From: an uncultured Bacilli bacterium
Lineage (GTDB): Bacteria; Bacillota_I; Bacilli_A; RF39; UBA660
DNA: 64,000 nt
Direction of reading: 5' to 3'
Assembly (NCBI GenBank): GCA_934122275.1
Contig: CAKOWI010000001.1
Span: 62,001 to 126,000 of the forward strand
Below, piece by piece: positions 8,693 through 17,144 of the stretch (position 1 is its first letter; the number at the start of each line of letters is the position of its first letter). The notes under the pieces were generated by a model that was given only the letters and a program-made list of their open reading frames with translations, ran no database searches and was not told the origin of the DNA. Position numbers and translations under genes: made by a program.

Positions 8693-10129
8693 ATGAATGA
8701 TAAACAAGTAAAGGAAATAACTAGTCGTGATACTGATTTTGCACAGTGGTACACAGATGTTTGTAAAAAAGCTGATTTAGTTGATTATTCATCTGTTAAA
8801 GGAAGCATGATAATAAGACCATATGGCTATGCAATTTGGGAAAATATGCAAAGTATATTAGATAAAAAATTTAAAGAAACTGGACATTTAAATTTACAGA
8901 TGCCTATGTTTATACCAGAGAGTTTACTTCAAGTTGAAAAAGATCATGTTAAAGGTTTTGCGCCAGAAGTTGCTTGGGTAACACATGGGGGTTCAAATAA
9001 ATTAGAAGAAAGAATGTGCATTAGACCTACTTCAGAAACACTATTTTGTGAACATTTTAAAAAAATAATTAATTCATATAGAGACTTACCACTTTTATAT
9101 AATCAGTGGTGTACAATAGTTAGATGGGAAAAAACAACAAGACCATTTTTAAGAACAAGGGAAATACTTTGGCAAGAAGGTCATACAATGCACTCTAGTG
9201 AAAAAGAGGCAATAGACGAAACACTTAGAATGCTTAAAGTTTATGAAGATTTCCAAAGAAATGTTTTAGCGGTTCCAGTATTTACTGGTAAAAAAACAGA
9301 AAAAGAAAAATTTGCGGGAGCTGAGGCTACTTATGCTATTGAGGCTATGATGTATGATGGGGTTGCACTTCAAACTGCTACATCACACTATTTCGGTCAA
9401 GGTTTTGCAAAAGCATTTGATATTAAGTTTTTAAATAAAGACAATAAATATGAAATTCCATATCAAACTTCTTGGGGATCAACAACTAGAATGATTGGTG
9501 AAATAATAATGGTTCATGGTGATGATAGAGGTTTAGTTCTTCCACCTAGAATTGCACCATATAAAGTAATTATAATACCTATTGGTGATGATGAAAAAGT
9601 TACAAATGCAGTTAATGAAATTAAAAATGATTTAAATGAATCATCAATTTCATATAAAATAGACGATTCCAAAAAATCTCCAGGATTTAAATTCGCAGAA
9701 GCAGAAGTTAAAGGATACCCTATTAGAATAGAAATTGGTAAAAGAGATTTGGAAAATGACATTGTAACAATAGTTAGACGTGACACTTTAGAAAAGCAAC
9801 AAGTTACAGTTAATGAGGTCATAATAAAAGTTAATGAACTTTTAGTAAATATTCAAAATGATATGTATAAGAAAGCATTAGATAGAAGAAATAGTATGAT
9901 ATATAATGTAGATACATATGAAGAAATGAAAGAAATAGCTAAAAATAAAAACGGATTTATATATACAAATTGGTGTGGCAATGAAACTTGTGAATTAAAA
10001 ATAAAAGATGAGCTTGGTTTAAAATCAAGATGTATGCCTTTTGATAATGCCGAACCCGATGGTGATAAAAAATGTATTTGCTGTGGTAATGATGCCAAAA
10101 CAAAAATATATTGGGCTAAACAGTATTAA
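8693..10129 (+). CDS. proS: Prolyl-tRNA synthetase, short archaeal/eukaryotic-like type
   Basis: Charges tRNA-Pro with proline. At 478 aa, without the large editing insertion of the usual bacterial enzyme and with a C-terminal extension, it belongs to the ProRS form found in archaea, eukaryotes, Mycoplasma and some Firmicutes. Class II motifs are visible: motif 2 around IRPTSETLFCEHFKKI and WCTIVRWEKTTRPFLRTREI with the downstream WQEGHT, and motif 3 near SWGSTTRMIGEIIMVHGDDR. The C-terminal Cys pairs (NWCGNETCE and KKCICCGND) form the zinc site typical of this form. A strong terminator follows at once. Confidence 0.95.
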   Translation: MNDKQVKEITSRDTDFAQWYTDVCKKADLVDYSSVKGSMIIRPYGYAIWENMQSILDKKFKETGHLNLQMPMFIPESLLQVEKDHVKGFAPEVAWVTHGGSNKLEERMCIRPTSETLFCEHFKKIINSYRDLPLLYNQWCTIVRWEKTTRPFLRTREILWQEGHTMHSSEKEAIDETLRMLKVYEDFQRNVLAVPVFTGKKTEKEKFAGAEATYAIEAMMYDGVALQTATSHYFGQGFAKAFDIKFLNKDNKYEIPYQTSWGSTTRMIGEIIMVHGDDRGLVLPPRIAPYKVIIIPIGDDEKVTNAVNEIKNDLNESSISYKIDDSKKSPGFKFAEAEVKGYPIRIEIGKRDLENDIVTIVRRDTLEKQQVTVNEVIIKVNELLVNIQNDMYKKALDRRNSMIYNVDTYEEMKEIAKNKNGFIYTNWCGNETCELKIKDELGLKSRCMPFDNAEPDGDKKCICCGNDAKTKIYWAKQY

Positions 10130-10157
10130 CTTATGATTAAGTCATAAGTTTTTTTAT
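10130..10157 (+). terminator. Terminator of the exporter-proS operon
   Basis: ACTTATGA and TCATAAGT with a five-base loop and seven Ts, directly after the stop codon of proS. Confidence 0.85.
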
Positions 10158-10186
10158 TTTGGATATTATAATAATGGTGATAAATT

Positions 10187-10633
10187 ATGTTAAACAAAGA
10201 ATATGAACAAGCATATAATGCTTCATGTTTAAAAATAGCTAAAGCTTTAGAAAACGAATATAAAATATTAGTTACAGATGGAGAGTTAGGAAACTTTGAA
10301 ATAAAAATTGAAGAAATTAATGGTGAAAAAGTAAATGATTATCTAAGTATTTGCTTTCAAAAACAAAATGGTGCGTTTACCGTTATAGCAAATAAAAATA
10401 TTAGTGATGATATAAAACAAAAACTTCTTAAAGATATTTCTTTTGAACTTAAAATCAATCCAATTGCATCATATAACTTTAAGGATCTTAAAGACTATGC
10501 AGTTTATCATTTTGAATATTATATAGAAAATAAAATTATAGATAATCAAAAAATAATCAAAGATTTAGAAAGTATGGATGAAATAGAAAACGTAAATTAT
10601 AGTCCAATTATAAGTCGTCATATAAATTTTTAG
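10187..10633 (+). CDS. Conserved-looking protein of unknown function
   Basis: Not recognised. 148 aa, soluble, acidic and lysine-rich, with no signal peptide or membrane segment. Predicted strands in the first half (EYKILVTDGELGNFEIKIEE, NGAFTVIANKNI) are followed by helices. Its start at 10187 has only a weak GGTGATA upstream. It stands alone between two terminators, so context gives no function. Confidence 0.6.
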   Translation: MLNKEYEQAYNASCLKIAKALENEYKILVTDGELGNFEIKIEEINGEKVNDYLSICFQKQNGAFTVIANKNISDDIKQKLLKDISFELKINPIASYNFKDLKDYAVYHFEYYIENKIIDNQKIIKDLESMDEIENVNYSPIISRHINF

Positions 10634-10644
10634 AAACTTAACCG

Positions 10645-10674
10645 TAGCAAGTTTTATAATTTGCTTCTTTTTAT
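10645..10674 (+). terminator. Terminator after the 148-aa gene
   Basis: AGCAA and TTGCT enclose an AT-rich loop and are followed by CTTTTTATTG on the plus strand. Confidence 0.55.
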
Positions 10675-10683
10675 TGTAATTAA

Positions 10684-10714
10684 AAAACCTACAATATATA
10701 ATTATAGGTCTATA
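10684..10714 (-). terminator. Terminator of the NAD gene block
   Basis: On the minus strand ACCTATAAT and ATTGTAGGT pair around an AT loop and are followed by six Ts, 16 bases past the nrtR-like stop. Confidence 0.6.
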
Positions 10715-10729
10715 TTTTTTATTTACATT

Positions 10730-11557
10730 CTACTTATTGTTATATTTGAATAAAGCAGATGGTCTATGTCCACCACCAGTTTGTATCTTATCTGTCTTTT
10801 CTACTTTATTTGCAATTATTCTTCTAAATGCAGGATCAAGTAACTCTTTACCAAGTATTACTTCGTATACTTGCTGTAACTCCCCTAAAGTAAAATACTC
10901 TGGCATCATATTAAATACTATATCCGTATATTCTATTTTATTTTTTAATCTTTCAATACCACTTACTATAACTAGTGGGTGATCGAATGCTAATTTATCA
11001 TTTTTAATTATATTAAAATCATATCTGTCAGTTGTTTTATCTCTTAGTTTTTTGCCAACCACAAACTTAATTTCCTCTATTCCATTATCTAATGTAACAT
11101 TATATGATTTCTCATCTTCTAGCATAAGAACATTAAACCAAGATGCATTAGCACTAAGATTATCTCTTAATCTATTTTTATCTACTAAAGCCATATATGA
11201 AGTAGATATAACGCGCATTCTAGGATCTCTTTTTATATCACTAAAAGTATATAACTGTTCAATATAAATATCTTTTAAGTTAGTTTCTGCCCTTAATACT
11301 CTTTTAGCGGCTTCATCTAATGTTTCATCAATTCTAACAAAACCACCTGGTAAACACCATTTATCTTTAAACGGATAATTATCTCTTTTTACAAGTAAAA
11401 TACTAAACTTTTTTTCTGATAACTTTCTATAATTTCCGGTATCCTCGTTTGATACACTCATAATTAGTATATCAGTTGTCATTGATAATTTTTCAAAAGC
11501 ATTAGAATCATATTCTTTTAAGAACTCTTCTTCACTGCTATATACCTTACCATCCAT
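10730..11557 (-). CDS. nrtR: NrtR-like NAD biosynthesis regulator (Nudix plus winged helix)
   Basis: A 275-aa protein with an N-terminal Nudix-like domain (KDKWCLPGGFVRIDETLDEA with a Nudix-box remnant, AAKRVLRAETNL) and a C-terminal winged-helix part (YFTLGELQQVYEVILGKELL, then DPAFRRIIANKV). This order is diagnostic of NrtR, which senses ADP-ribose or related NAD metabolites and represses NAD genes. The Nudix box departs from GX5EX7REUXEEXGU (RAETNL instead of REEEGL), as expected for a sensor that no longer hydrolyses. It is the last gene of the NAD block; palindromes upstream of pncA and pncB are its likely operators. Confidence 0.85.
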   Translation of the reverse strand: MDGKVYSSEEEFLKEYDSNAFEKLSMTTDILIMSVSNEDTGNYRKLSEKKFSILLVKRDNYPFKDKWCLPGGFVRIDETLDEAAKRVLRAETNLKDIYIEQLYTFSDIKRDPRMRVISTSYMALVDKNRLRDNLSANASWFNVLMLEDEKSYNVTLDNGIEEIKFVVGKKLRDKTTDRYDFNIIKNDKLAFDHPLVIVSGIERLKNKIEYTDIVFNMMPEYFTLGELQQVYEVILGKELLDPAFRRIIANKVEKTDKIQTGGGHRPSALFKYNNK

Positions 11558-11584
11558 TTTATCACTCCCTATAAAGAAATTATA

Positions 11585-12076
11585 TCATAAACATTCATAT
11601 TCTTTTATACTTAATATCATATTAATTACTTCATTTATAACTAACTTTTTATTTTCCATTCTACTCCCTTTAGTAGCCTCTACTTTAGAGTTATAATACC
11701 TATTATTATCTTTATCATATATAGAAATAAATACTATGTTATCTTCTCCGTAAGGATTATTTTTGTCCACTTTGTTTAACTTACCAGTAATTCCAACTCC
11801 TAAGTTACTGTTTGCAAACTTTGCTATATTATAACTCATTTCATTTGCTGTTTGAATACTATAAACAGAGTATTTATCTATTATATCCTTTGATACACCC
11901 ATCTTGATTTTATATTCATTTGAATAAGTTACCGCACTAAACTTAATTATATCAGATGCACCTTCTATATTAGTAATAGCATTAGCTACTCCACCACCAG
12001 TGCAAGATTCCATCGTTGATATCGTTTTATTATTTTCTTTTAGTTTTTCCACCAAGTATTTTGCATCCATTTTCAT
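11585..12076 (-). CDS. pncC: Nicotinamide-nucleotide amidohydrolase (CinA C-terminal domain)
   Basis: Stand-alone CinA_C domain of 163 aa. The motif TISTMESCTGGGVANAITNI is the family signature, with the serine region used in deamidating NMN to nicotinate mononucleotide, and GVGITGKL follows at about residue 108. This reaction recycles NMN from NAD breakdown. ATG 12076 has AAAGGA upstream. The gene overlaps the end of the ADP-ribosylglycohydrolase gene by 47 bases, so the two are probably translationally coupled. The N-terminal MoCF-like half of full CinA is absent. Confidence 0.85.
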   Translation of the reverse strand: MKMDAKYLVEKLKENNKTISTMESCTGGGVANAITNIEGASDIIKFSAVTYSNEYKIKMGVSKDIIDKYSVYSIQTANEMSYNIAKFANSNLGVGITGKLNKVDKNNPYGEDNIVFISIYDKDNNRYYNSKVEATKGSRMENKKLVINEVINMILSIKEYECL

Positions 12077-12902
12077 TTATCCTTTCGTTAAATTTATTTA
12101 GTATGTCATTAAAGTAATCTGGTATATATTTTTTTATTTCTTCTTTAATTTCTTTAGGGATTCCATAAAATTGTTCTGAAATGGATCCTACCATACATGC
12201 TATTGTATCAGCATCCCCTCCTATGGAAATTGCCTTTCTAATTGAATCTTCAAAGTCATTAGATTCTAAAAATACATATATAGCTTGAGGAACAGATGAG
12301 ATAGCTCTACTTGTAAATTCATAATTTTCTTGCAAATCTTTTAAGTCAAAATCAAGACTAAAATAATTATCTTCTATATATGATTTTATCTCTTCTTTAG
12401 AACTATTATTCTTAGCCATAAAAATAGCTACCGAAAGAGCTTCGGCACACAAAATAGCCTCTCTATTGTTATGTGTTGGAATGGTTGCTTCATAAACTTC
12501 TTTTTTCAGCTCTTCTACATCATCAATTAAGACTGGTAATGAGCTTATTCTCATAGCACAACCGTTTCCGTAACTACCATTTAATTCTTGGTTATAAAGC
12601 CAGTTTACAAAACCCTTACCAAACCTACTTCTACCATATAAGTCAAGACCTTTTTGTACTTCTCTTAAACCATATTCCCTCAAACATTCTGCGTAACTTT
12701 TTCCGTTTAAATAAGCATCCGCTACTGCAATGGTTAAAATACTATCATCTGTTACTGATGAGGATTTTGGAAACAAAGGAATACTCCTATTTAAAACCAT
12801 TCTTCTTTCTTCTGCACTTACTTTACTTTTCTTTAGTTTTTCTAATACTTCTTTTACCTCATAAGTAGAGCCTGCACAATCACCTATTATTGCACCTAGC
12901 AT
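12030..12902 (-). CDS. ADP-ribosylglycohydrolase family protein (DraG-like)
   Basis: A 290-aa protein with the ADP-ribosyl-hydrolase layout: N-terminal GAIIGDCAGSTYE, metal ligands in SSVTDDSILTIAVADA, and C-terminal ISIGGDADTIACMVGSIS, the GGDxDT motif that binds the second metal set. Such enzymes remove ADP-ribose from modified proteins, nucleic acids or small molecules. Its place between nadD and pncC suggests it returns ADP-ribose to the NAD cycle, where the Nudix enzyme of the same operon could split it; this is inference from context. The start at 12902 follows a ribosome-binding site in AAGAAGGTGATTTT. Confidence 0.87.
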   Translation of the reverse strand: MLGAIIGDCAGSTYEVKEVLEKLKKSKVSAEERRMVLNRSIPLFPKSSSVTDDSILTIAVADAYLNGKSYAECLREYGLREVQKGLDLYGRSRFGKGFVNWLYNQELNGSYGNGCAMRISSLPVLIDDVEELKKEVYEATIPTHNNREAILCAEALSVAIFMAKNNSSKEEIKSYIEDNYFSLDFDLKDLQENYEFTSRAISSVPQAIYVFLESNDFEDSIRKAISIGGDADTIACMVGSISEQFYGIPKEIKEEIKKYIPDYFNDILNKFNERINENGCKILGGKTKRK

Positions 12903-12919
12903 AAAATCACCTTCTTTAA

Positions 12920-13480
12920 TTACATATATAAGCCTTTTTCCTTTATATATTCTAACACAAAGTTATCTATATAACGATTATTTTTGCTTAGTTTATTATT
13001 TTTAATCATGTTTCTAATCATTGTAGAAGATACATCTAAAATAGGTAAATCATATACGATTTTATAATTTTCTATTTTATATTTTTTTACATAGCATTTA
13101 ATATTTATATCGCCTCTGTTTATTATAATAAGTTCATGCTTTAATAAGTTCTTATAATCGTGCCATTTGTTAAAATTTACTATATTATCTGCTCCAATAA
13201 TTAGTGAATAACAATTATTATCCATTGATAAGTCATCAAAGATTAAAGAAGTATACGTATAATTATTATGTTTTTGATCTATAATGATGTTTTTATTTTT
13301 ATACATCTTAAGCATATTTATTCTGTCATTTGTACTTATTAGGTCGTTTTTATTCCAATAATTACCAGTTGGAATTATAAGAACCTTATCTACGTATTTA
13401 TTTTCAATTAAATGATTAACTATTTTAATATGTCCTTTATGTACCGGATTAAAACTTCCTACGTATACTCCTATTTTCAT
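12920..13480 (-). CDS. nadD: Nicotinate-nucleotide adenylyltransferase
   Basis: Transfers AMP from ATP to nicotinate mononucleotide to give deamido-NAD. 186 aa with the nucleotidyltransferase start GVYVGSFNPVHKGH (the GxFxPxHxGH motif), a middle IGADNIVNFNKWHDYKNLL segment typical of NadD, and the C-terminal ISSTxIR-type motif seen here as DVSSTMIRNMI. It lies two bases after nadE and 17 bases before the ADP-ribosylglycohydrolase gene, inside the NAD operon. Confidence 0.92.
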   Translation of the reverse strand: MKIGVYVGSFNPVHKGHIKIVNHLIENKYVDKVLIIPTGNYWNKNDLISTNDRINMLKMYKNKNIIIDQKHNNYTYTSLIFDDLSMDNNCYSLIIGADNIVNFNKWHDYKNLLKHELIIINRGDINIKCYVKKYKIENYKIVYDLPILDVSSTMIRNMIKNNKLSKNNRYIDNFVLEYIKEKGLYM

Positions 13481-13482
13481 AA

Positions 13483-14250
13483 TTAGATGCTCCTTTTATA
13501 TGTTGGAATGTTAAACTTATGCAAATTATTATTATGAAGTTTTTCTATCTTTTTTCTTGTTGTTTCATCAACTTTCTTTTTATCTTCCATATAATCTGCA
13601 ATATCGCTATATTTAACTCCTATTTTATCCTCATCAGTTTGATTAGATAATCCATCACTTGGTGCTTTATAAAGCACTTTTTCTGGTACTTTTAAATACT
13701 TTCCAATTTTAATTACTTCTTCAACCGTAAAATCTGCAATTGGTGAAATATCGTGAACTGAATCCCCACCTTTAGTAAAGTATCCAACGTATAATTCACA
13801 TTTATTTGAAGTGCCCGCAACTATATATGGTTTTCCTTTTATGCTTGTATAAAGTGCTGCTAAGTAATATAAAGTAGTCATTCTAAGTCTTGGTTTAGCA
13901 TTTATATCACTGTTTTTAGTTTCATCACTATTAAATTTTCCTAATTTATCTGCTTCCTTTTTTAATGCATCAAAGGTACTTGTAATATCCATGTTAACTA
14001 GTTCAAATCCATAATAGTCGCTAATTAATTTTGCGTCAGACTTATCCTCTTCATTTGAATGGCAAGGCATTGTAACTCCTAATACATTTTCCTTTCCAAG
14101 TGCTTTTGTAAATAATGCTGATACAACAGCACTATCTTTACCACCTGAAATACCAATAACGGCACCTTTCAAATTATTTTCCTTATAATAGTTTCTAATA
14201 AACTTAATTATGTTATTTGTTTCTCTTTTAACATCAAATTCTTTTTTCAT
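13483..14250 (-). CDS. nadE: NAD synthetase, ammonia-dependent
   Basis: Amidates deamido-NAD to NAD with ATP and ammonia. A 255-aa single-domain form without a glutaminase half. The PP-loop AVIGISGGKDSAVVSALF is intact, and the conserved GTSNKCELYVGYFTKGGDSV and DISPIADFTVEEV segments follow, as does APSDGLSNQTDEDKIGV. It takes the product of nadD, the next gene. Four bases separate it from the upstream Nudix gene. Confidence 0.95.
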   Translation of the reverse strand: MKKEFDVKRETNNIIKFIRNYYKENNLKGAVIGISGGKDSAVVSALFTKALGKENVLGVTMPCHSNEEDKSDAKLISDYYGFELVNMDITSTFDALKKEADKLGKFNSDETKNSDINAKPRLRMTTLYYLAALYTSIKGKPYIVAGTSNKCELYVGYFTKGGDSVHDISPIADFTVEEVIKIGKYLKVPEKVLYKAPSDGLSNQTDEDKIGVKYSDIADYMEDKKKVDETTRKKIEKLHNNNLHKFNIPTYKRSI

Positions 14251-14254
14251 CTTT

Positions 14255-14851
14255 TTATCTTCCCTTCTTTATATATTTTTTAGCTCTATTAAGTGCAATT
14301 ATCGCATTACAGCCTTCAATGTAATTCATATCAACAAGTTCTAGAGCCTCATCATAAGTGCATTCAAAATATTTTATATATTCGCCTTCATCTAGGTTTT
14401 GATTTTTAAGCCACCTGCACCCGGTTGCAAGAAACGTTTCATTATATGCTGAAGAGCATCCCATATCCTGATAAAAACCGCCCATATTAGTTAACTTATC
14501 TGGAACTAAGCCTGTTTCTTCTTCTAACTCCCTTAATGCAGCAACATAAGAATCTTCACCATCTTCTATGTATCCAGCTGGAACACCTATCCCAACAGTT
14601 CTTTTAGAAAACACTCTAGGTTCAACGGTTAATACAACGTTATTATCAGATGTAACAGGTAGTATTATTGCAGCACTACCATCTTTATTATTTTTAAGTA
14701 TCTTTTCTCTAGTTATTATTTTATCGTTATTTAAACGGCACCTATAAACTTCGCTTCTAATAAACTTAGGTTCTTTAGTAAGTTTTTCTTTTTTTATTGT
14801 TTTTAAACTATCAATTATTTTTTCTAACTCTTCTATTTTTTCTTTTCTCAT
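14255..14851 (-). CDS. Nudix hydrolase, likely ADP-ribose pyrophosphatase
   Basis: 198 aa with a complete Nudix box: GYIEDGEDSYVAALRELEEETGLV fits GX5EX7REUXEEXGU, and VPAG just before it matches ADP-ribose pyrophosphatases. GGFYQDMGCSSAYNETFLATG after the box also fits that group. The likely reaction is ADP-ribose to AMP plus ribose-5-phosphate. The start overlaps the end of pncB by four bases (ATGA type), so it is part of the NAD operon. A GDP-mannose or other NDP-sugar substrate cannot be ruled out. Confidence 0.82.
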   Translation of the reverse strand: MRKEKIEELEKIIDSLKTIKKEKLTKEPKFIRSEVYRCRLNNDKIITREKILKNNKDGSAAIILPVTSDNNVVLTVEPRVFSKRTVGIGVPAGYIEDGEDSYVAALRELEEETGLVPDKLTNMGGFYQDMGCSSAYNETFLATGCRWLKNQNLDEGEYIKYFECTYDEALELVDMNYIEGCNAIIALNRAKKYIKKGR

Positions 14852-16335
14852 TTTTTAGCACCTAAACTTTTAGCATATCCACTGTTTTCTATTGCAGTTT
14901 CACTAACCTTTCTAGTTGCATCATAAAGCATATACTCTTTTAACTCTCTTTCCTTTTCACTTAAATCAACATAATATGTATGAGGATTAGAAATGTCAGT
15001 TATTCTATCAGTTAAAGTTTCAAACTCGCTATCACAATATCTTTTCCTTTCTTCTATGCTAGGAATATTATAAACTAACTTACCATCTTTAAATATTGGA
15101 ACCTGTAATTCTCTTACGTAATAATCTTCAATTTCCGTTTTCTTCCATGGATCTTTATCACTAACTAAAGTATATTTATCAAGAGGAATTTTCTCATCAC
15201 TAGTTGCTATTACATCTCCTAAAACTTTTTGTGTATCCGCATCATAAAACCTATATACCTTCTTGTATCCCGGGTTAGTAGTTTTAACCGTGTCTCCAGA
15301 TACTTTTACCTTTGGTAATATTTTTCCATCTTTTTCTATTGCAACTAATTTATATACGCCGCCTACTCTTTCCTTTGCTGCCGCAATATTATCTCCAGCA
15401 CCAATAGAATCTATTTTTGCTCCTTTATTTAAGTAATCTTTTATACTATATTCATTAAGACCGTTGGATAAACAAATCTTTGCATCATTAAAGCCTGCAT
15501 AATCAAGCATTTCTCTAGCTGCTTTTGATAAATAAATTAAGTCACCTGAATCTATTCTTATTCCTTTTAATTTATAACCATTAGGTATTAAATACTCTTT
15601 TGCAACACGAATTGCATTTGGAATACCACTTTTTAAAGTATCATAAGTATCAACTAAGAATACACAGTTATCAGGATTACTTTTAGCATATGCCATAAAC
15701 GCTTCATATTCCGTATCAAAAGCCTCAATCATACTATGTGCCATTGTTCCCATTGCTGGGATGTTATACTCTTTAGCAGCATATACGTTTGACGTTCCAA
15801 CACATCCTCCGATGTATGCATACTTACTTGCTTCGTTAGCTGATGATGTACCTCTTGCTCTTCTTGCTCCAAACTCCATTACTGGAATGTTTTTAGCTTC
15901 GTTTGTAATTCTTTTCGCAGCAGTTGTAACTAAAGATGCATGATTGAAGTGTGCTAGTATTGCTGTTTCAATTATTTGTGCTTCTATTATAGGAGCTCTA
16001 ACCGTAATTACTGGTTCATTTGGAAATACAGGAGTACCATCTAAAACAGCACTTATATCACCCGTAAATTTCAAATTCTTAAGGTATTTTAAGAATTCTT
16101 CACTAAGGCCTTCCTTTCTTAAATAGTCTATGTCTTCATCAGTGAATTTAAAGTTTTTAATATACTCTATTATGTTATCAAGACCATTTGATATAGTGTA
16201 TCCTCCTTTAAATGGATTTGCTCTAAAAAACACATCAAAGTATGCTATATCATCTTTCTTTCCATTTTCAAAATAAGTTTGTGACATTGTAAGTTCATAA
16301 AAATCAGTCACCATAGTTTCGTTATTATTTTTCAT
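14848..16335 (-). CDS. pncB: Nicotinate phosphoribosyltransferase
   Basis: Converts nicotinic acid and PRPP to nicotinate mononucleotide, the first step of the Preiss-Handler route. 495 aa, the length of the long bacterial form. The N-terminus MVTDFYELTMSQTYFENGK is characteristic; EFGARRARGTSSANEASKYA and GTMAHSMIEAF carry the active-site Arg and His; GIRIDSGDLIYLSKAAREML is the phosphate-binding part. It is the first gene of a six- or seven-gene operon, with a candidate operator directly in front. Confidence 0.94.
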   Translation of the reverse strand: MKNNNETMVTDFYELTMSQTYFENGKKDDIAYFDVFFRANPFKGGYTISNGLDNIIEYIKNFKFTDEDIDYLRKEGLSEEFLKYLKNLKFTGDISAVLDGTPVFPNEPVITVRAPIIEAQIIETAILAHFNHASLVTTAAKRITNEAKNIPVMEFGARRARGTSSANEASKYAYIGGCVGTSNVYAAKEYNIPAMGTMAHSMIEAFDTEYEAFMAYAKSNPDNCVFLVDTYDTLKSGIPNAIRVAKEYLIPNGYKLKGIRIDSGDLIYLSKAAREMLDYAGFNDAKICLSNGLNEYSIKDYLNKGAKIDSIGAGDNIAAAKERVGGVYKLVAIEKDGKILPKVKVSGDTVKTTNPGYKKVYRFYDADTQKVLGDVIATSDEKIPLDKYTLVSDKDPWKKTEIEDYYVRELQVPIFKDGKLVYNIPSIEERKRYCDSEFETLTDRITDISNPHTYYVDLSEKERELKEYMLYDATRKVSETAIENSGYAKSLGAKK

Positions 16336-16349
16336 TATTATCGTCCCTT

Positions 16350-16376
16350 CTTTTTAACATTTTATTAATACCAGAT
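16350..16376 (-). promoter_or_regulatory. Third NrtR-like operator, upstream of pncB
   Basis: On the minus strand CTGGTATTAATAAAATGTTA matches the two palindromes in front of pncA in its left arm and centre (CTGTTATTAATATAATGTTA), but the right arm is degenerate. A TATAAT lies just upstream, so a bound repressor would cover the transcription start. Confidence 0.45.
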
Positions 16377-16408
16377 TATATTTTTTTAAGACCTATTTTT
16401 GGTCCTTT

Positions 16409-16990
16409 CTATTTATATTTTTTTAATATTTTTACGCCAGCTTGACCCATAAGTTTATAAGCCATACTGTTATACTCATCTCTATTATGATTTATAGCAT
16501 CATAAGTATCACAAGCATTAGTTGGTACTATAACTTTAACATTCATATCATTTTCATCAAAGTAATTTACAAGTGGTATAGCAAGATTCATAACACATAT
16601 ATCAGTACATCCTCCAGCTAACACCACTTCCTTTAAGTTTTTCATACCACTTATATCACTCATAAAATTAGGAGCAAAAATGGATGATGTTGAATTTTTC
16701 TTATAAACGTTATCTTCATCTACGTACCTATAAAATTCATCTACGATTAATGCTTCACTAGTACCTTCTATACAATGTTCAGGAAATTTTAGAAATTCCT
16801 TACTATTTTTATGGTGAGATTCTTTTATAAAAATTACTTTATCATCATTTTTTATAAATTTTTCTATCAGGCTTTCTATCTCTGGTATTAATGCTTTCAT
16901 ATAAGGTGTATGCATAACCCCTTCCTTTGTAAAGCCATTAACCATATCAACAACAATTAACATTTTTTCAATATCTTCCGCTCTCTTCAT
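16409..16990 (-). CDS. pncA: Nicotinamidase / isochorismatase-family hydrolase
   Basis: 193 aa of the cysteine-hydrolase family. The catalytic Asp lies in LIVVDMVNGFTKEG; Lys in VFIKESHHKNSKEF, which also gives the metal-site His; the nucleophile in LAGGCTDICVMNLAIPL. Nicotinamidases deamidate nicotinamide to nicotinate, the substrate of PncB encoded next. The nucleophile motif GCTDICV and the neighbouring NAD genes support this over other isochorismatase-like roles. ATG 16990 has GGGAG five bases upstream. Transcribed from its own operator-covered promoter; the gap to pncB is 73 bases. Confidence 0.85.
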   Translation of the reverse strand: MKRAEDIEKMLIVVDMVNGFTKEGVMHTPYMKALIPEIESLIEKFIKNDDKVIFIKESHHKNSKEFLKFPEHCIEGTSEALIVDEFYRYVDEDNVYKKNSTSSIFAPNFMSDISGMKNLKEVVLAGGCTDICVMNLAIPLVNYFDENDMNVKVIVPTNACDTYDAINHNRDEYNSMAYKLMGQAGVKILKKYK

Positions 16991-17005
16991 AATTTCTCCC
17001 TTCTT

Positions 17006-17032
17006 ATGTTATTATCATTTTATTAATAACAT
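17006..17032 (-). promoter_or_regulatory. Palindromic operator in the pncA leader
   Basis: A perfect nine-base inverted repeat, ATGTTATTA and TAATAACAT, separated by nine bases, lies in the pncA leader 16 bases before the start codon. It matches the promoter-covering operator at 17063-17091. Confidence 0.6.
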
Positions 17033-17062
17033 AGTTTAAAAAATAATTCAGACTTTTTCTCA

Positions 17063-17103
17063 TCTGTTACTAACATTATATTAATAACAGATAAATTTGT
17101 CAA
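17063..17103 (-). promoter_or_regulatory. pncA promoter overlapped by an NrtR-like operator
   Basis: On the minus strand TTGACA (17098-17103), a 17-base spacer and TATAAT (17075-17080) form a consensus sigma-A promoter. The inverted repeat TCTGTTATTAA / TTAGTAACAGA (17063-17091, one mismatch) covers the -10 box and most of the spacer, so a bound repressor would block polymerase. NrtR is encoded at the far end of the same block and is the natural candidate. Confidence 0.7.
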
Positions 17104-17144
17104 CTATTTTTTGAAAAAAACTTACAATAAAGTAAGTCTTCTTG

